From the NCBI RefSeq assembly GCF_036324505.1, contig NC_086363.1, positions 513,501 to 577,500 of the forward strand: a DNA stretch of 64,000 nucleotides, read 5' to 3'. Each line of letters begins with the position of its first letter. The first letter of the stretch is position 1. Source of the DNA: Eleginops maclovinus (taxonomy: Eukaryota; Chordata; Actinopteri; Perciformes; Eleginopidae). Made by a program: the position numbers and the translations under genes. The notes under the pieces were generated by a model. The model worked only from the letters and a program-made list of their open reading frames with translations, ran no database searches and was not told the DNA's origin. This document shows positions 1 to 21,868 of the stretch, in pieces.

Positions 1-317
1 GGAAAGAAAGGAAACAAGAGAAGAGGGGAATTTCCCCACAGGGATAAATAAAAGTCCTTCTTATGTTAGGTAAGGAGGCAAGAAAGGATAGGACACAAGA
101 GAGGAAACAAGCAGAGAGTACGTGAGAAAAGGAGAGGGAACCAGGACAGAGAGGAGACAACAGAAGAGGTTAGGAAACAAGGAAGGAGAGGAAAGTAAGT
201 AAGGACAAGAATAAATGTGAGAGGTAAGGAAACAAAAAGAGGAAAGAAGGATACAAGAGAAGAGGAGGTAGTGAACGTATGTTTGTGTCTGTGTTTTCTA
301 CAAAGTACATTTAAAAA

Positions 318-318
<1 letters not shown>

Positions 319-398
<80 letters not shown>
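319..398. repeat. (GT)n microsatellite, vta1 intron 3 side
   Basis: An 80-bp GT tract. In the vta1 transcript it is (AC)n beginning about 19 nt after the exon 3 end. Confidence 0.98.
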
Positions 399-399
<1 letters not shown>

Positions 400-417
400 A
401 TCAGAGGAGCGTCTCAC

Positions 418-10073
<9,656 letters not shown>

Positions 10074-10230
10074 GGCTGATTAAAACACACAGAAACACAC
10101 AAAACCACGATTCAGTTTCAGAGAGAAAGAGCCCCTCCGTGTTGTTGTTGTTAGCAAGTGTTCCTTACTTCCGGGTGTGCAGCCAATGGGAGCGGCCGCC
10201 TACAATGGGACAGGTGACGTCACACAGATG
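10074..10230 (-). promoter_or_regulatory. vta1: vta1 proximal promoter and 5' leader, TATA-less
   Basis: Directly upstream of the vta1 start codon are an ETS-type core CTTCCGG (10168-10174 as read on the plus strand), a CCAAT box (10183-10187), a NotI-type GC patch (gcggccgc) and a full palindromic CRE, TGACGTCA (10215-10222). No TATA box is seen. ETS, CCAAT and CRE elements are typical of housekeeping promoters. The transcription start is not determined. Confidence 0.65.
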
Positions 10231-10841
10231 TTAGGTGCGGCAACTTGATCAGAATCCCTTTATCCGTCCCACAGAAGATCAGAATCCCTTTATCCGTCCC
10301 ACAGAAGATCAGAATACCTTTATTAATCCAAACTGGGAAGTGTTTGTGTTCCAGCAGCGTTTAATAAATAAAATCAGTGTTGAATTGTGAGTAGAGTGTG
10401 GGGCAGCGGGTTGAATAAACATGAAATTACATATTCACATAATAACATCCAGATTATTGTTGGAATGGACCACCTAAGAAGTAGATCAGGTAGGATGGTT
10501 CTCAAGAGAACTGATCAAGCTTATAAACGAGATCAGCGCCACGGTATATACATTAATAATAACTTCTCAGCTCACTATGTCCTGTTTTTGTACTGATGTA
10601 TGCTATGCAACTGCATATCATCACCCCACAGTTATGCACATACGTCTCAGAGTTGTTTAAAATGCAGTTCTCCTCTCAAGCTGTACCCACCCTGTCTCTC
10701 CATAAACATGCTCTGTGCAGTTTTACACTGAACCAGATCCGTGAGCCTCGTTGACTTTAAGAATAAGGAATTGGGGTGTTCCAGATACCATTGTTCATTG
10801 TTTTTGTAATATGCATAATAGGTTGGTTCAGTAAGAATGTC

Positions 10842-11319
<478 letters not shown>

Positions 11320-11783
11320 TCACTGAAAGGTTTACTTTAATTAAATGTTTTAAGTCAACAGATTTCACATTAATTAGCTCAAAGCAATTCAAGAAGTTGA
11401 AATGATTACACTTAATATTATTATTTCAACGAACCATTTCAGTAAAGTCAACCTTTCAGTTCCGCAGCGCCTCTCAGCCTCTCCTTTGTCCCCATCCTTG
11501 TCAAGGGCCTGCGTTTATTTTGAAAATCCAGGGGACAGGAAGCAGGCGCCGCTGTGTTTCTCGCGGTGACTGTTGACCCGCAGGTTCCCGCACTGCTGGC
11601 ATGAGTTTGGTCTCCCTGAGTGGAATAAAAAAGCGGGGGAATGAACAACACGCCGCCCGGATTACGGTTGGTGTGTGGACTTCCATTTTATTTCACTTTG
11701 TCCAGGTTTTGGTTTTGGCAAGTCTTTATTTTTAATGGGTTTTATTTCTGCGTGTGTGTTCTCAAGGCTCTTCAGAATTATTG

Positions 11784-11787
<4 letters not shown>

Positions 11788-11824
<37 letters not shown>
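11788..11824. repeat. (GT)n microsatellite
   Basis: A 37-bp GT tract upstream of gje1. Confidence 0.95.
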
Positions 11825-11826
<2 letters not shown>

Positions 11827-12231
11827 CACTGTGGGTGATTGTTGTTTAGTCAGTTAGCTTTATGACTAGAAACTTTGTATCATCACATTTTAAAAGAGGT
11901 GAGTTTATTCTAATGATCATTAAAGCTCAGGTGCTTTTCAAAATAAAAGCTCAAAGCCTTTCTTTCTAACTGGCTCGTGCACCGGTCATTGTGTTGGCCC
12001 CTCTCCCTGCATTGTGTGCCGCTGGAGTTTGTGTTTTTCGCTGACATAGTTCTGTAGGGATTAGGGACCACATGACCCCCTGCCCCTGACCCATTGTCCG
12101 GTCCTCTGTCTCAATTGATGGAGGGATGAAAGGCAAAAAAAAAAAAAATGCATTGACATGGCTTTCAGAGCAGGGGGGGGGGGGCTGCAGAGTGTGAGGC
12201 CTTCCTGTTGTTTAGCTGCAGCAAACCGGCC

Positions 12232-12294
12232 ATGAGCGAGAGGAAACAGCCGGAGGAGGAACATGTCTTTAAACTACATCAGAAACTTCTATGA
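12232..12294 (+). other. upstream ORF overlapping the gje1 start codon
   Basis: An ATG at 12232 in a good context (ggccATGa) opens a 20-codon frame, +1 relative to gje1, that passes over the gje1 ATG at 12263 and ends at TGA 12292-12294. If the mRNA starts upstream of 12232, ribosomes taking this start would terminate inside exon 1. The transcription start is unknown, so relevance is inference. Confidence 0.4.
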
Positions 12295-12301
12295 AGGATG
12301 C
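12263..12301 (+). CDS. gje1: gje1 coding exon 1
   Basis: This is a 39-base exon encoding MSLNYIRNFYEGC, followed by the consensus donor GTGAGT at 12302. The start was chosen because these residues match connexin 23 N-termini and splice in phase 0 to exon 2. Confidence 0.93.
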
Positions 12302-12965
12302 GTGAGTATCACAAGCAGATCTGTCTCTCAGGAAGGCTTTAGCTTCATGTGCAGCAGATATGGAAACGACAGAGACCCTCCAACGATGCAACACATGTAT
12401 ATATGAGACGTATGCAGGAGTCTGTAGACATGTGATCAGGTGGACCTGGAGGACCACTAAAGACTGCTTATTGTCATAATGTCTTCCAGACGGACACCCT
12501 TTATCCCCCTCTGGGTTTAACACACACACACAGATCAGTTTCTGTTCTCGGCTTCTAACCTGACTCCCTCTCCGCGTTGTGTGTTTCTAGCGTGTTTCCA
12601 TCTGTTAACATGACGAGTGTGTGCAGGAAGAGAGGAGATGTGCTTCCTCTGAATGGATTTTGTTTAAGCCTTCAAATCCTGCATTCATCTGGCGGACAAA
12701 AGCTATTTTCCCTTTGTCTGTGTGTGTGTCTGTGTGTGTGTCTGTGACTGTGTGTGTGTGTGTGTCTTTATGTCCATGTACATTGCTGTGTTTCATGTGT
12801 TGTGGCTTGAAAATGGGAATGCTTGTTTGTATGTCTCATGTGTCTGTGTTGTGAGATAAATATGTAATGCCCTTGTTTCCGTGTGTGTGTGTGTGTGACT
12901 ACCTATAGCTACATTAATGTCAGTGTGTAGTGCATTGCATAATGTATATATGCGCTCTTACCTAA

Positions 12966-13001
<36 letters not shown>

Positions 13002-15068
13002 GCAGCTCAGGCCTCCCACGGTGATAGGCCAGTTCCACACCTTGTTCTTCGGCTCGGTGCGGATGTTCTTCCTGGGCGTCCTGGGCTTTGCTGTGTACGG
13101 GAACGAGGCGCTGCACTTCAGCTGCGACCCGGACCGCCGGGAGCTCAACCTGTTCTGCTACAACCAGTTCAGACCCATCACGCCCCAGGTAGAACCACTG
13201 GGAACCACACAGAGATGTCCAACCCAGTGGACATTAAGCCACGTCCACTACTGTATCCGTCATGGGCGTATAAAGAGAACCATGCTAACAACGCTGGAGT
13301 CATATCACTTCCAATGAAAAACGAGCTACAGGGCTACTTAATGTTTGTCTCTCTTAAATCCATCCTTAACTAATACTAAAACGTCCAATAAAATGTACCC
13401 AGCTGTGATCATCTTCCAAATACAAAAACACTTCAATCTCCACTGGGTTTGAGAACCATCAACGCTGCCTTTTCTGGCATCATATGGCATATAGAACTAA
13501 GCTAAGCTACCTGTTGTTTCTGCAGACGTTAAGTTACTGAAATATTAATTTACCAAAGACACAAACACCATCTCTTATTCAAAGGATGAGCGATTGAAAA
13601 CCAATGTGTTTAAAGATGAAAACTGAAAGTATAAATATTCATTTCCCCTCACTTATTGATGCTCCGTCTCTTTCCTTCCGGTTATCCCTCCAAATCCATC
13701 TCCTTTAACCCCCCTATCAGCCCATATATCCATCCGATCTTTCTGGATTCCTCTGCAGATGATTGAACATACCAGCGAACTCTTTCAGAAGCGGATGAAA
13801 GCACTAACATTGGCACAAAAACCTCTTTTGAGAAAGTCCAATCAAAAATCCAAGATGGCTTTACCATGGCTTAAAAATGTCATTTTGCCCCAAAATCTCT
13901 TTCACCTGCCCTGTATGAATGATCTTGATGTCAAATCATAACATTTTGAAAACGTAGAAACCAAATTCAGGCGTCAGTCATTACTCAGAAGCTTCTTTGT
14001 ACCGTTTCCAAGCCATAAACTCTAAATAATACGCCTGCCAATGGAAAACTGGGTGGCCTATAAGCCCCATATTCTAACATGTTGTGTTTAAAATGACACA
14101 AAGAAGATCTGAAGAAGTTTCTAAATAGTGCATTTGACTTCCCCATAGTAAATACCAAATTATCCAGTACCAAAATGATCTAAATGGATCCAGTGGTTGA
14201 AGTTCTGTGGTAGAATAGCGTTTCTCGGATGGAAATGGGGGGAAATGTTGGGCTTTTTAAAAATAAATGTCCCCAGAGGAATGAACATGGAGATGATGGT
14301 GCTTGTTTCCACTGCAGTCCTAGTTTCCCATTGTGTCCTCCATTCTCACTCCCCTCCCCTTCCTCCCGCCCTCTCCAGGTTTTCTGGGCCCTGCAGCTGG
14401 TGACCGTGCTGGTTCCTGGGGCCGTGTTCCACCTCTACGCTGCCTGTAAGAACATCGACCAGGAAGAGATCCTCGAACGGCCCATCTACACCGTCTTCTA
14501 CATCATCTCCGTTCTCCTACGCATCATTCTGGAAGTCATCGCCTTCTGGCTGCAGAGCCACCTCTTTGGCTTCCAGGTCTGTAAATGTCTGAGGATGTAA
14601 AGACATAATGAAGTCAGAGGGGTTTTTGTGGACGGTACCTTAACATGGTTATTGGATGGTCTCCCATTCCACAAAAGCTCTCATACTACACAATAGAGCT
14701 GGTCCTTCCCTGTATGTGCTAGGCTAAGCTAATAAGCACGTGTTAGGATCCAGTTGCAGGATGATTCAATAATAGGAATGAGAATATAACCCATGAACAG
14801 TGCCGTCTTTATCCACCAGAGAGGCTTTATGAAGGTCTGACCACGTCCCGCTTCTCTCTCTGCTCTTCAGGTCCACCCGCTGTACATGTGTGATGCCAGT
14901 TCTCTGGAAAAGACCTTTAACGTGACTAAGTGCATGGTGCCCGAACACTTTGAGAAAACCATCTTCCTCAGCGCCATGTACACCTTCACCGTGATCACCA
15001 TCCTGCTCTGTGTCGCTGAGATCTTTGAGATACTCTGCCGGCGGCTCGGTTATCTCAACAACCAATGA
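12263..15068 (+). CDS. gje1: gje1, connexin 23 (gap junction protein epsilon 1), complete
   Basis: Four exons (12263-12301, 13006-13188, 14379-14576, 14871-15068) join in frame to 205 codons, the length of mammalian GJE1. All internal junctions are phase 0 and all introns are GT-AG. The protein starts MSLNYIRNFYEG and has four hydrophobic segments (about residues 22-44, 76-94, 111-133 and 170-194) in the connexin layout. Each extracellular loop has two cysteines (C53 and C64; C147 and C161) instead of the usual three, a hallmark of Cx23. The C-terminal tail is very short (RRLGYLNNQ). In mouse a Gje1 missense allele affects the lens, and Cx23 has been reported to act as a hemichannel rather than a classical gap junction. 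An (N)VT sequon at residue 157 lies in the second loop. vta1 lies upstream and divergent, and nmbr is the next intact gene downstream. Confidence 0.96.
12968..13000. repeat. (GT)n tract directly before gje1 exon 2
   Basis: A 33-bp GT tract immediately followed by TGCAG and exon 2, so it occupies the position of the polypyrimidine tract. Confidence 0.95.
13006..13188 (+). CDS. gje1: gje1 coding exon 2
   Basis: 183 bases encode residues 14-74, from LRPPTVIGQF to NQFRPITPQ: first membrane segment and first extracellular loop with C53 and C64. The acceptor TTGCAG is preceded by an almost pure GT tract (about 12968-13000) instead of a pyrimidine tract. The donor is CAG|GTAGAA. Confidence 0.95.
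14379..14576 (+). CDS. gje1: gje1 coding exon 3
   Basis: 198 bases encode residues 75-140, from VFWALQLVTV to HLFGFQ: the second and third membrane segments and the short cytoplasmic loop (YAACKNIDQEEILERP). The acceptor is CTCTCCAG and the donor is CAG|GTCTGT. Confidence 0.95.
14871..15068 (+). CDS. gje1: gje1 coding exon 4 and stop
   Basis: 198 bases including TGA (15066-15068) encode residues 141-205. The block VPEHFEKTIFL is shared with mammalian connexin 23. The second extracellular loop (C147, C161) and the fourth membrane segment lie here. The acceptor is CTCTTCAG. Confidence 0.95.
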   Translation, partial: VHPLYMCDASSLEKTFNVTKCMVPEHFEKTIFLSAMYTFTVITILLCVAEIFEILCRRLGYLNNQ

Positions 15069-16212
15069 CGTGCTCGCTGTGGAGGTCGAATGCACGTGAC
15101 ACTCGTTCTGCCGGTTTGTAATGGCGCTCCGGGTTAGCTACTGCTGGACTTTTGTAAAACAGGAAGCTGACGTGAGAGCAAACAATCATCTGTGGTCCAT
15201 CGTGAGTTTACACCAAGAAATCTGAGTATGTGCAACAAAACCGTCGCAGCTGGCGAGTCTGAAATGTTCTGAGTGATCTTTCCTAGTCATGTGTCAGGAA
15301 CCAGTGGGTCTGCACTGGCTGTACGTGATGGCCTGGGAATCTGCAGACTCTGAAGCATTGGGGGATGGGATAGAAAGACTTTCTGGTTTACGTTTTTTTA
15401 CACCGGCACGAACTTCAGGGGGAAACTAAACCCTGTGACTATAGTCAGACAAACAAGGAACGCATAGTTTGTCACAGGACTGGTGGCTCCAGATTCTTTC
15501 TTCGAGTTGTACCTTAGATCGGACACTTTTACACTCCTAGGAAGCACGTTTGTAATATACTTAAGTGCCTGGTTTGCACTAAATGCATCACGGTTCATTA
15601 AACTCCTCTTGTTCACTAACAGAAAGCTTAACATTGACCTTATCAGCTCCTCAGCACGACCTCTGCATGTCCCAAAATAACAGCCAGCGACGCTAATGGT
15701 TTAGCTTGTCACAGACTTCTGAAGGTGCACATTAACAGCCCAGCTACTCCTCCAGGTGCTGATCAAACATGACAGGCAGAGTATTGAGCTAGTAATGGAT
15801 TATTACAAATGTCATTCTGAGGTAATGATGACCCAGTAGCCTGACCCACGGTCGATGGGACACTTCCCTGTGTGACATTTCCAATACGTATCATGTTTCT
15901 GCCTCCAGCCTGCTCCGACCTTTACCTCCATCAACGACGGGGCCTTCTGCCTTTCCAAATATCTGTTCAAACAACCTTTATCCTGACTTGGGAAATGGAG
16001 AAATGCTGTCTAAATGCAGCCCAACAATCTAATGCTAAAGGCTAAGTACTTCCATCGGATGTAAAAGCATCTGGGAACGAGGCCAAGAGGATTCAGGCTA
16101 CCCAAAGATATAATGATGATGGAATGGGTTGATATGTTATTTTTAAAAGAACGAAAGGAACAAGTTCCCGGCGTTTGATTTTTACATTTTTAATGAGAAT
16201 TGTCGTATTAAA
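15069..16212 (+). other. gje1: probable gje1 3' UTR with candidate poly(A) signal
   Basis: After the stop codon the sequence is unique and free of microsatellites. An ATTAAA hexamer at 16207-16212 is followed by a T-rich stretch, which would suit cleavage shortly downstream. Earlier sites cannot be excluded without transcript data. Confidence 0.35.
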
Positions 16213-18773
16213 CTTTTTTATTTGGGTATACAAACGTGTTTGAATTCAAATATATTGAATATTTAATGGTACTCCATGCAGCAATGTATCTGATGAACAT
16301 CTGCCAGGAAGAATACTGTTCTTGTGTTTAAGGATGTCCCGACGTCAAGGCGAGAGGTCCGAGATGGACAAACTCAGCAGGGAAATTTAACATTTTGAGA
16401 GTTTGAAGGCCATGTTGCTCTCATATTTAACGTCTTAGCTATTATTTTAAAAACTAGTTTAAGTAGATCTATTTGAAATGATTGTTGAGCTTTTGTCCAT
16501 GTCTGAATCTTCCAGGGTGTCCCCCAGCCTGCAGTACCACTCATTACGCTTCCTGCTGACGCTGTGTTCTGAAAAAGAGTACCTCCTGTTTATAATGTTG
16601 TTTTTTTCTTGATCAGACATCCATCCAACTTTTGTTATGAAGTCTTCAGCAATCTGTATATCATCTCAGGTACAACATTGCATTACCAGACAAAAGTGGA
16701 TCAAACCGTCTTTTAAATCCCTTTAAACCTTTAAGATTGCCACGTGGATCCCAACCAACGGTACCAACGGACTGGTTGGTCTGGTTCGGTCCGATAGGCT
16801 TTAGGAGGGTTTGAATGAGGTTTGTGAATCCTGTGGTTTGGGTTCGTCTGTGTGCTGGTGTGTGTTAAACCTGCTTCATGCTTCCTGTGGTTACCATGGT
16901 GTAGACGTGGCAACGCGTAGACGTCGAGCAATGATTTGAGCAGCTACAGGGTCGCAAGTGCATAAAGGCTGGTTCAAACTTTGAGATGCTTCTAAAAGAC
17001 GTTGAGGAAATCTTGGCTGCAGATACAGAAACACAAATCAGAACACATACAGAAACATCTGCAGCAGCTCTTCAACTCATGCAGAAACATCTGCAGCAGC
17101 TCTTCAACACATGCAGCCTCTAGAGAACATTCAGCCGAGGAAACATGAGCAGCGTTTACTAAAAGCTGCAGAAACCAAACGCTGCAAGAAGCTCCAACAC
17201 AACGGAGACCAGGGGACAGTAAAGAGAGACACACACAGCTGGAGACCAGGGGACACTAAAGAGAGACGCACACAGCTGGAGACCAGGGGACACTAAAGAG
17301 AGACGCACACAGCTGGAGACCAGGGGACACTAAAGAGAGACGCACACAGCTGGAGACCAGGGGACACTAAAGAGAGACACACACAGCTGGAGACCAGGGG
17401 ACACTAAAGAGAGACACACAGCTGGAGACCAGGGGACACTAAAGAGAGACGCACACAGCTGGAGACCAGGGGACACTAAAGAGAGACGCACACAGCTGGA
17501 GACCAGGGGACACTAAAGAGAGACGCACACAGCTGGAGACCAGGGGACACTAAAGAGAGACACACAGCTGGAGACCAGGGGACACTAAAGAGAGACGTGC
17601 TGGGTGACATTCAGGATCATAAAGCTGTCTCTGTCTCTGTTGTTGTTCTCCTGAAATGTTTTCTGGTCGTATTTTGACGATTTGATCACATGACTCCTTA
17701 TGACGTCACTGCAGATCTGCTGTAAGCTAGTTCACTAAGTTAGCTAACCTTCAGATATCCTGACACACTCTTCCAGATCTGAGAGCGCGTGTCTCCTATT
17801 GGAAGGGCTTGGGCCGTTGAGAAGCATGAAGCAGACTTTATTGGAAGTTGGTTTTAAACGTTGACTCTTTTTACATTGACATGATATGGGGAGTCCTGCA
17901 GAGGTACTTTCAGCTCCAGCAGGACAACGTGAATTAGATCAGTCCTGGAAACTTCCTCAGTATCTCAACTCATTACAGGTGGAAGGTTGGAAATATAAAC
18001 TCACTGGCTAACCATGAAGGCAAAGAGGCACACTTTAAAACCACTGCAAATATATTGACACCAAACTCTCTGTTTGTCTGAGTGCTACAGTTCAGGTTCT
18101 TCTCCACTGTTTTGTCTTGAGATGATTGATTAAAAATGTCCTACAACAGTCTGTTTCATTTGTGATTGCCCTTATAGACTCAATAATGTGGAGATGAGAA
18201 AGGGGTTCAAGAAAGAATCTGGAATGCATCCAACGGCAGCTTAAATGCCTGGTTTGGATGTGTTGGGGTTTAATAGCTCCCCTGCTGTCAGTGTTTACCT
18301 GCAGTAGATTCAGTTTGTGAAGCAGAATGGAGAAACACTTCTGATGTTCAATAAATATCTGGTGTTTCAAACACAAGACAATAAATAAGAAAAAGTCACA
18401 CTGGGTTCTTCTTAGAAATTCGAATTGTTCCATTTCATAGACAGTCCATCGTTAAAATGATGGAAAACCAGCAGTCTAACAGTTTTGAGTAAATACCTTA
18501 AATGTTCCCTCATTCAAACAGCAGGAGAGACAGATTGATTCTTTGGGACAAAGTCATTGTGTTTGCTGCTGCACTTCAGTAAACTCTCATGAATCAAATT
18601 ACATTCATTCATTTATTTAGGGCTTTGTATTGAACAAGCTTCAGGGCAAAACAGGACACAAAGCCAGCGTATAGAGGAGAGAAAGGACTGGTCCAGGAGA
18701 AATTCACTGGAGACTCCAAACCTCTTTCGCTTCTCTGGGAATGAATGCTAGTTCTGTAGAGTTGTGCAGTGAT
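16213..18773. other. intergenic, no gene seen
   Basis: This stretch holds a tandem pair of a roughly 40-bp unit (tgcagaaacatctgcagcag..., about 17050-17115), the 37-bp minisatellite (17206-17596) and unique sequence. Small open frames lack recognisable similarity or coding character. Confidence 0.5.
17206..17596 (+). repeat. 37-bp minisatellite, locus 1 (about 10 copies)
   Basis: The unit is cacacagctggagaccaggg followed by gacactaaagagagacg. Flanks are shared with the locus at 48 kb (gagcagcgtttactaaaagc upstream; gctgggtgacattcaggatc downstream), so the array sits inside a larger dispersed element. Confidence 0.93.
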
Positions 18774-18962
18774 TAGGGTGACCAGATTTGAGGTGGCGAA
18801 AAAGAGGACACTTGCGATTGTTGGGGGGTGGGGGGAAGCGCCAGTCAATTTTTAATGGTCCCAACAGTGAAAACCGGGCGTTTTCATGAGTTTATAAAAC
18901 CCCTCCGGACAGGACGTAAAAAGAGGACATGTCCGGGCAAAAGAGGACGTTTGGTCACCCTA
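18774..18962. mobile_element. hAT-like MITE, 189 bp
   Basis: The element is bounded by terminal inverted repeats TAGGGTGACCA at 18774 and TGGTCACCCTA ending at 18962. Flanking 8-mers gcagtgat and acagtaat match at six of eight positions, which would fit a degraded 8-bp hAT target duplication. The interior has the motif aagaggacatgtccgggcaa that I associate with hAT-derived non-autonomous elements. No transposase is encoded. Confidence 0.75.
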
Positions 18963-19082
18963 ACAGTAATGAACCTTAAAACCTGAAATAAGGTATTATA
19001 AATACGTTAGTAAATAAATCACTGGTGAATTTAAAACTGCTGTTGCTAACAAGTGTCTAAATGAGACGACTAAACACCATTA

Positions 19083-20000
19083 CACCCAACATTAGCCTCC
19101 TTTAGCTTAGCGGTGGTGACGTGAAGTCATGTGACCGTGCTGTAGTTCCTTTATAGCCCAACATTAGCCTCCTTAAGCTTAGCGGTGGAGACGTGAAGTC
19201 ATGTGACCGTGCTGTAGTTCCTTTATAGCCCAACATTAGCCTCCTTTAGCTTAGCGGTGGAGACGTGAAGTCATGTGACCGTGCTGTAGTTCCTCCATAG
19301 CCCAACATTAGCCACCTTTAGCTTAGCGGTGGAGACATGAAGTCATGTGACCGTGCTGTAGTTCCTCCATAGCCCAACATTAGCCACCTTTAGCTTAGCG
19401 GTGGAGACGTGAAGTCATGTGACCGTGCTGTAGTTCCTTTATAGCCCAACATTAGCCTCCTTTAGCTTAGCGGTGGAGACGTGAAGTCATGTGACCGTGC
19501 TGTAGTTCCTCCATAGCCCAACATTAGCCACCTTTAGCTTAGCGGTGGAGACGTGAAGTCATGTGACCGTGCTGTAGTTCCTTTATAGCCCAACATTAGC
19601 CTCCTTTAGCTTAGCGGTGGAGACGTGAAGTCATGTGACCGTGCTGTAGTTCCTTTATAGCCCAACATTAGCCACCTTTAGCTTAGCGGTGGAGACGTGA
19701 AGTCATGTGACCGTGCTGTAGTTTCTTTATAACCCAACATTAGCCTCCTTTAGCTTAGCGGTGGTGACGTGAAGTCATGTGACCGTGCTGTAGTTCCTTT
19801 ATAGCCCAACATTAGCCTCCTTTAGCTTAGCGGTGGTGACGTGAAGTCATGTGACCGTGCTGTAGTTCCTTTATAGCCCAACATTAGCCTCCTTTAGCTT
19901 AGCGGTGGTGATGTGAAGTCATGTGACCGTGCTGTAGTTCCTTTATAGCCCAACATTAGCCTCCTTTAGCTTAGCGGTGGAGACGTGAAGTCATGTGACA
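19083..20000. repeat. 72-bp minisatellite, locus 1 (about 12.7 copies)
   Basis: The unit begins aacattagcctcctttagct and ends ctgtagttcctttatagccc. Copies differ at a few sites (cctcc/ccacc, tggag/tggtg, tttat/tccat). The same unit occurs in inverse orientation at 39.6-40.2 kb, and the outer flank gacgactaaac is shared by both loci. Confidence 0.95.
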
Positions 20001-20530
20001 CACACACACCGCCCCAATAAGAATCAACATTAATGTAATTTAGTCTCATTTGTAATTAAAACATGAGGACACTGTTGGTGTACAGATATTGGATTTTTTT
20101 TAGGATCAGGTCCAGAGTGTGAGGAAGGACAACCTTGTGAATCATGTGTGATTCATCACCCTTTATACTAAGAGCTTACTTTGTCTGTGCATCTACCAAA
20201 CTTATGTTTTTAATCTTTTACCTCTGATGAGTGTTGCTGAAAAGCACTTCAGAGAAATGGCCTGACCCCAGAGCAGCTGCTTCTCCCTGTCGTTTATTCA
20301 TTAAGTGCACTCGTTTATTTACTTCATTCCAACACTAATCTGACGATCAAGGACTGAGTTTTTAAGAATATTCTGCATCACACAAATAGCAGTAATATGG
20401 CTTGAAATGGGAAAATAAACATGATTCAAAACATTTCTGGACACACTCCCTCTCTTTGTTGTGTCCTGTAAGTGATGGGAAATGCAAAATTAAAGGACAT
20501 GTTTTCAGGACATGTAATGACACGCTAAAT

Positions 20531-20535
<5 letters not shown>

Positions 20536-20566
<31 letters not shown>
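20536..20566. repeat. (CA)n microsatellite, short
   Basis: A CA tract of about 31 bp in intergenic sequence. Confidence 0.9.
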
Positions 20567-20568
<2 letters not shown>

Positions 20569-21057
20569 AGTGTTTCTGTGAGCAGTGAGAGCTGCAGGTG
20601 TTCGCAGGAGATAGACACACAGTTTATCCCGCTCTGCTCAGTCTCAAGCTTCCTCTGGACTCCCGATGTCATCAAATCTCATCCCCGGTCCCCGAGGATT
20701 CTGTACAGAAATCTACGAAATGCATCTCAGCGTTTTGCAGAATGTGTTTAGGAAGCAGAAACATTAAGAAACCACGTGATAAAAACTGAGTGAGGTCCCT
20801 TTTCTCCCTGACCGTTTGTTGACCTACGATGATGAAATTGTTTTTAATGAAGACATAATTATGATATTGAGGTGAGACCGTCAACAGATCATTCAAACAT
20901 TTTACCACATTGTTGGGATTTTAAAGTCATATACATACTTTATACATACTTTAAAAAAGTATTTAGTAGCTACTTATATAGCAGTAGCATTTTAAGTCTG
21001 TTATAGGAAATGTTATGTAATAAAATGTGTAACTAAATCTGTTTATGTCATGATACT

Positions 21058-21868
21058 AGCACTACTAACTACGAGACATTAGCCTTTAGCAAATAACTGT
21101 TAGCCACTAGCCTTCAGACCTTATCCCTTAGCCACTAGCCTTCAGACCTTATCCCTTAGCCACTAGCCTTCACACATTCCCCGTTAGCCACTAGCCTTCA
21201 CACATTACCCGTTAGCCACTAGCCTTCAGACATTACCCGTTGGCCACTAGCCTTCACACATTACCCGTTAGCCACTAGCCTTCACACATTACCCGTTAGC
21301 CACTAGCCTTCAGACCTTATCCCTTAGCCACTAGCCTTCACACATTACCCGTTAGCCACTAGCCTTCACACATTACCCGTTAGCCACTAGCCTTCAGACA
21401 TTATCCCTTAGCCACTAGCCTTCAGACCTTATCCCTTAGCCACTAGCCTTCACACATTACCCGTTAGCCACTAGCCTTCAGACATTACCCGTTAGCCACT
21501 AGCCTTCACACATTACCCGTTAGCCACTAGCCTTCAGACATTACCCGTTAGCCACTAGCCTTCACACATTACCCGTTAGCCACTAGCCTTCAGACATTAC
21601 CCTTAGCCACTAGCCTTCACACATTACCCGTTAGCCACTAGCCTTCACACATTATCCGTTAGCCACTAGCCTTCACACATTATCCGTTAGCCACTAGCCT
21701 TCACACATTACCCGTTAGCCACTAGCCTTCACACATTACCCGTTAGCCACTAGCCTTCACACATTACCCGTTAGCCACTAGCCTTCACACATTATCCGTT
21801 AGCCACTAGCCTTCACACATTATCCGTTAGCCACTAGCCTTCACACATTATCCGTTAGCCACTAGCAT
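21058..21868. repeat. 28-bp minisatellite (about 28 copies)
   Basis: The unit is ttagccactagccttcacac plus attacccg. Variants alternate cacac/cagac and acccg/atccg/atccc. Units are contiguous without spacers. It ends at gcatctagataataaaggct. Confidence 0.95.

Noticed and set aside
21058..21868. CRISPR-like regular 28-bp repeats
   Set aside because: Units are contiguous with no spacers, the genome is a vertebrate, and there is no cas gene.
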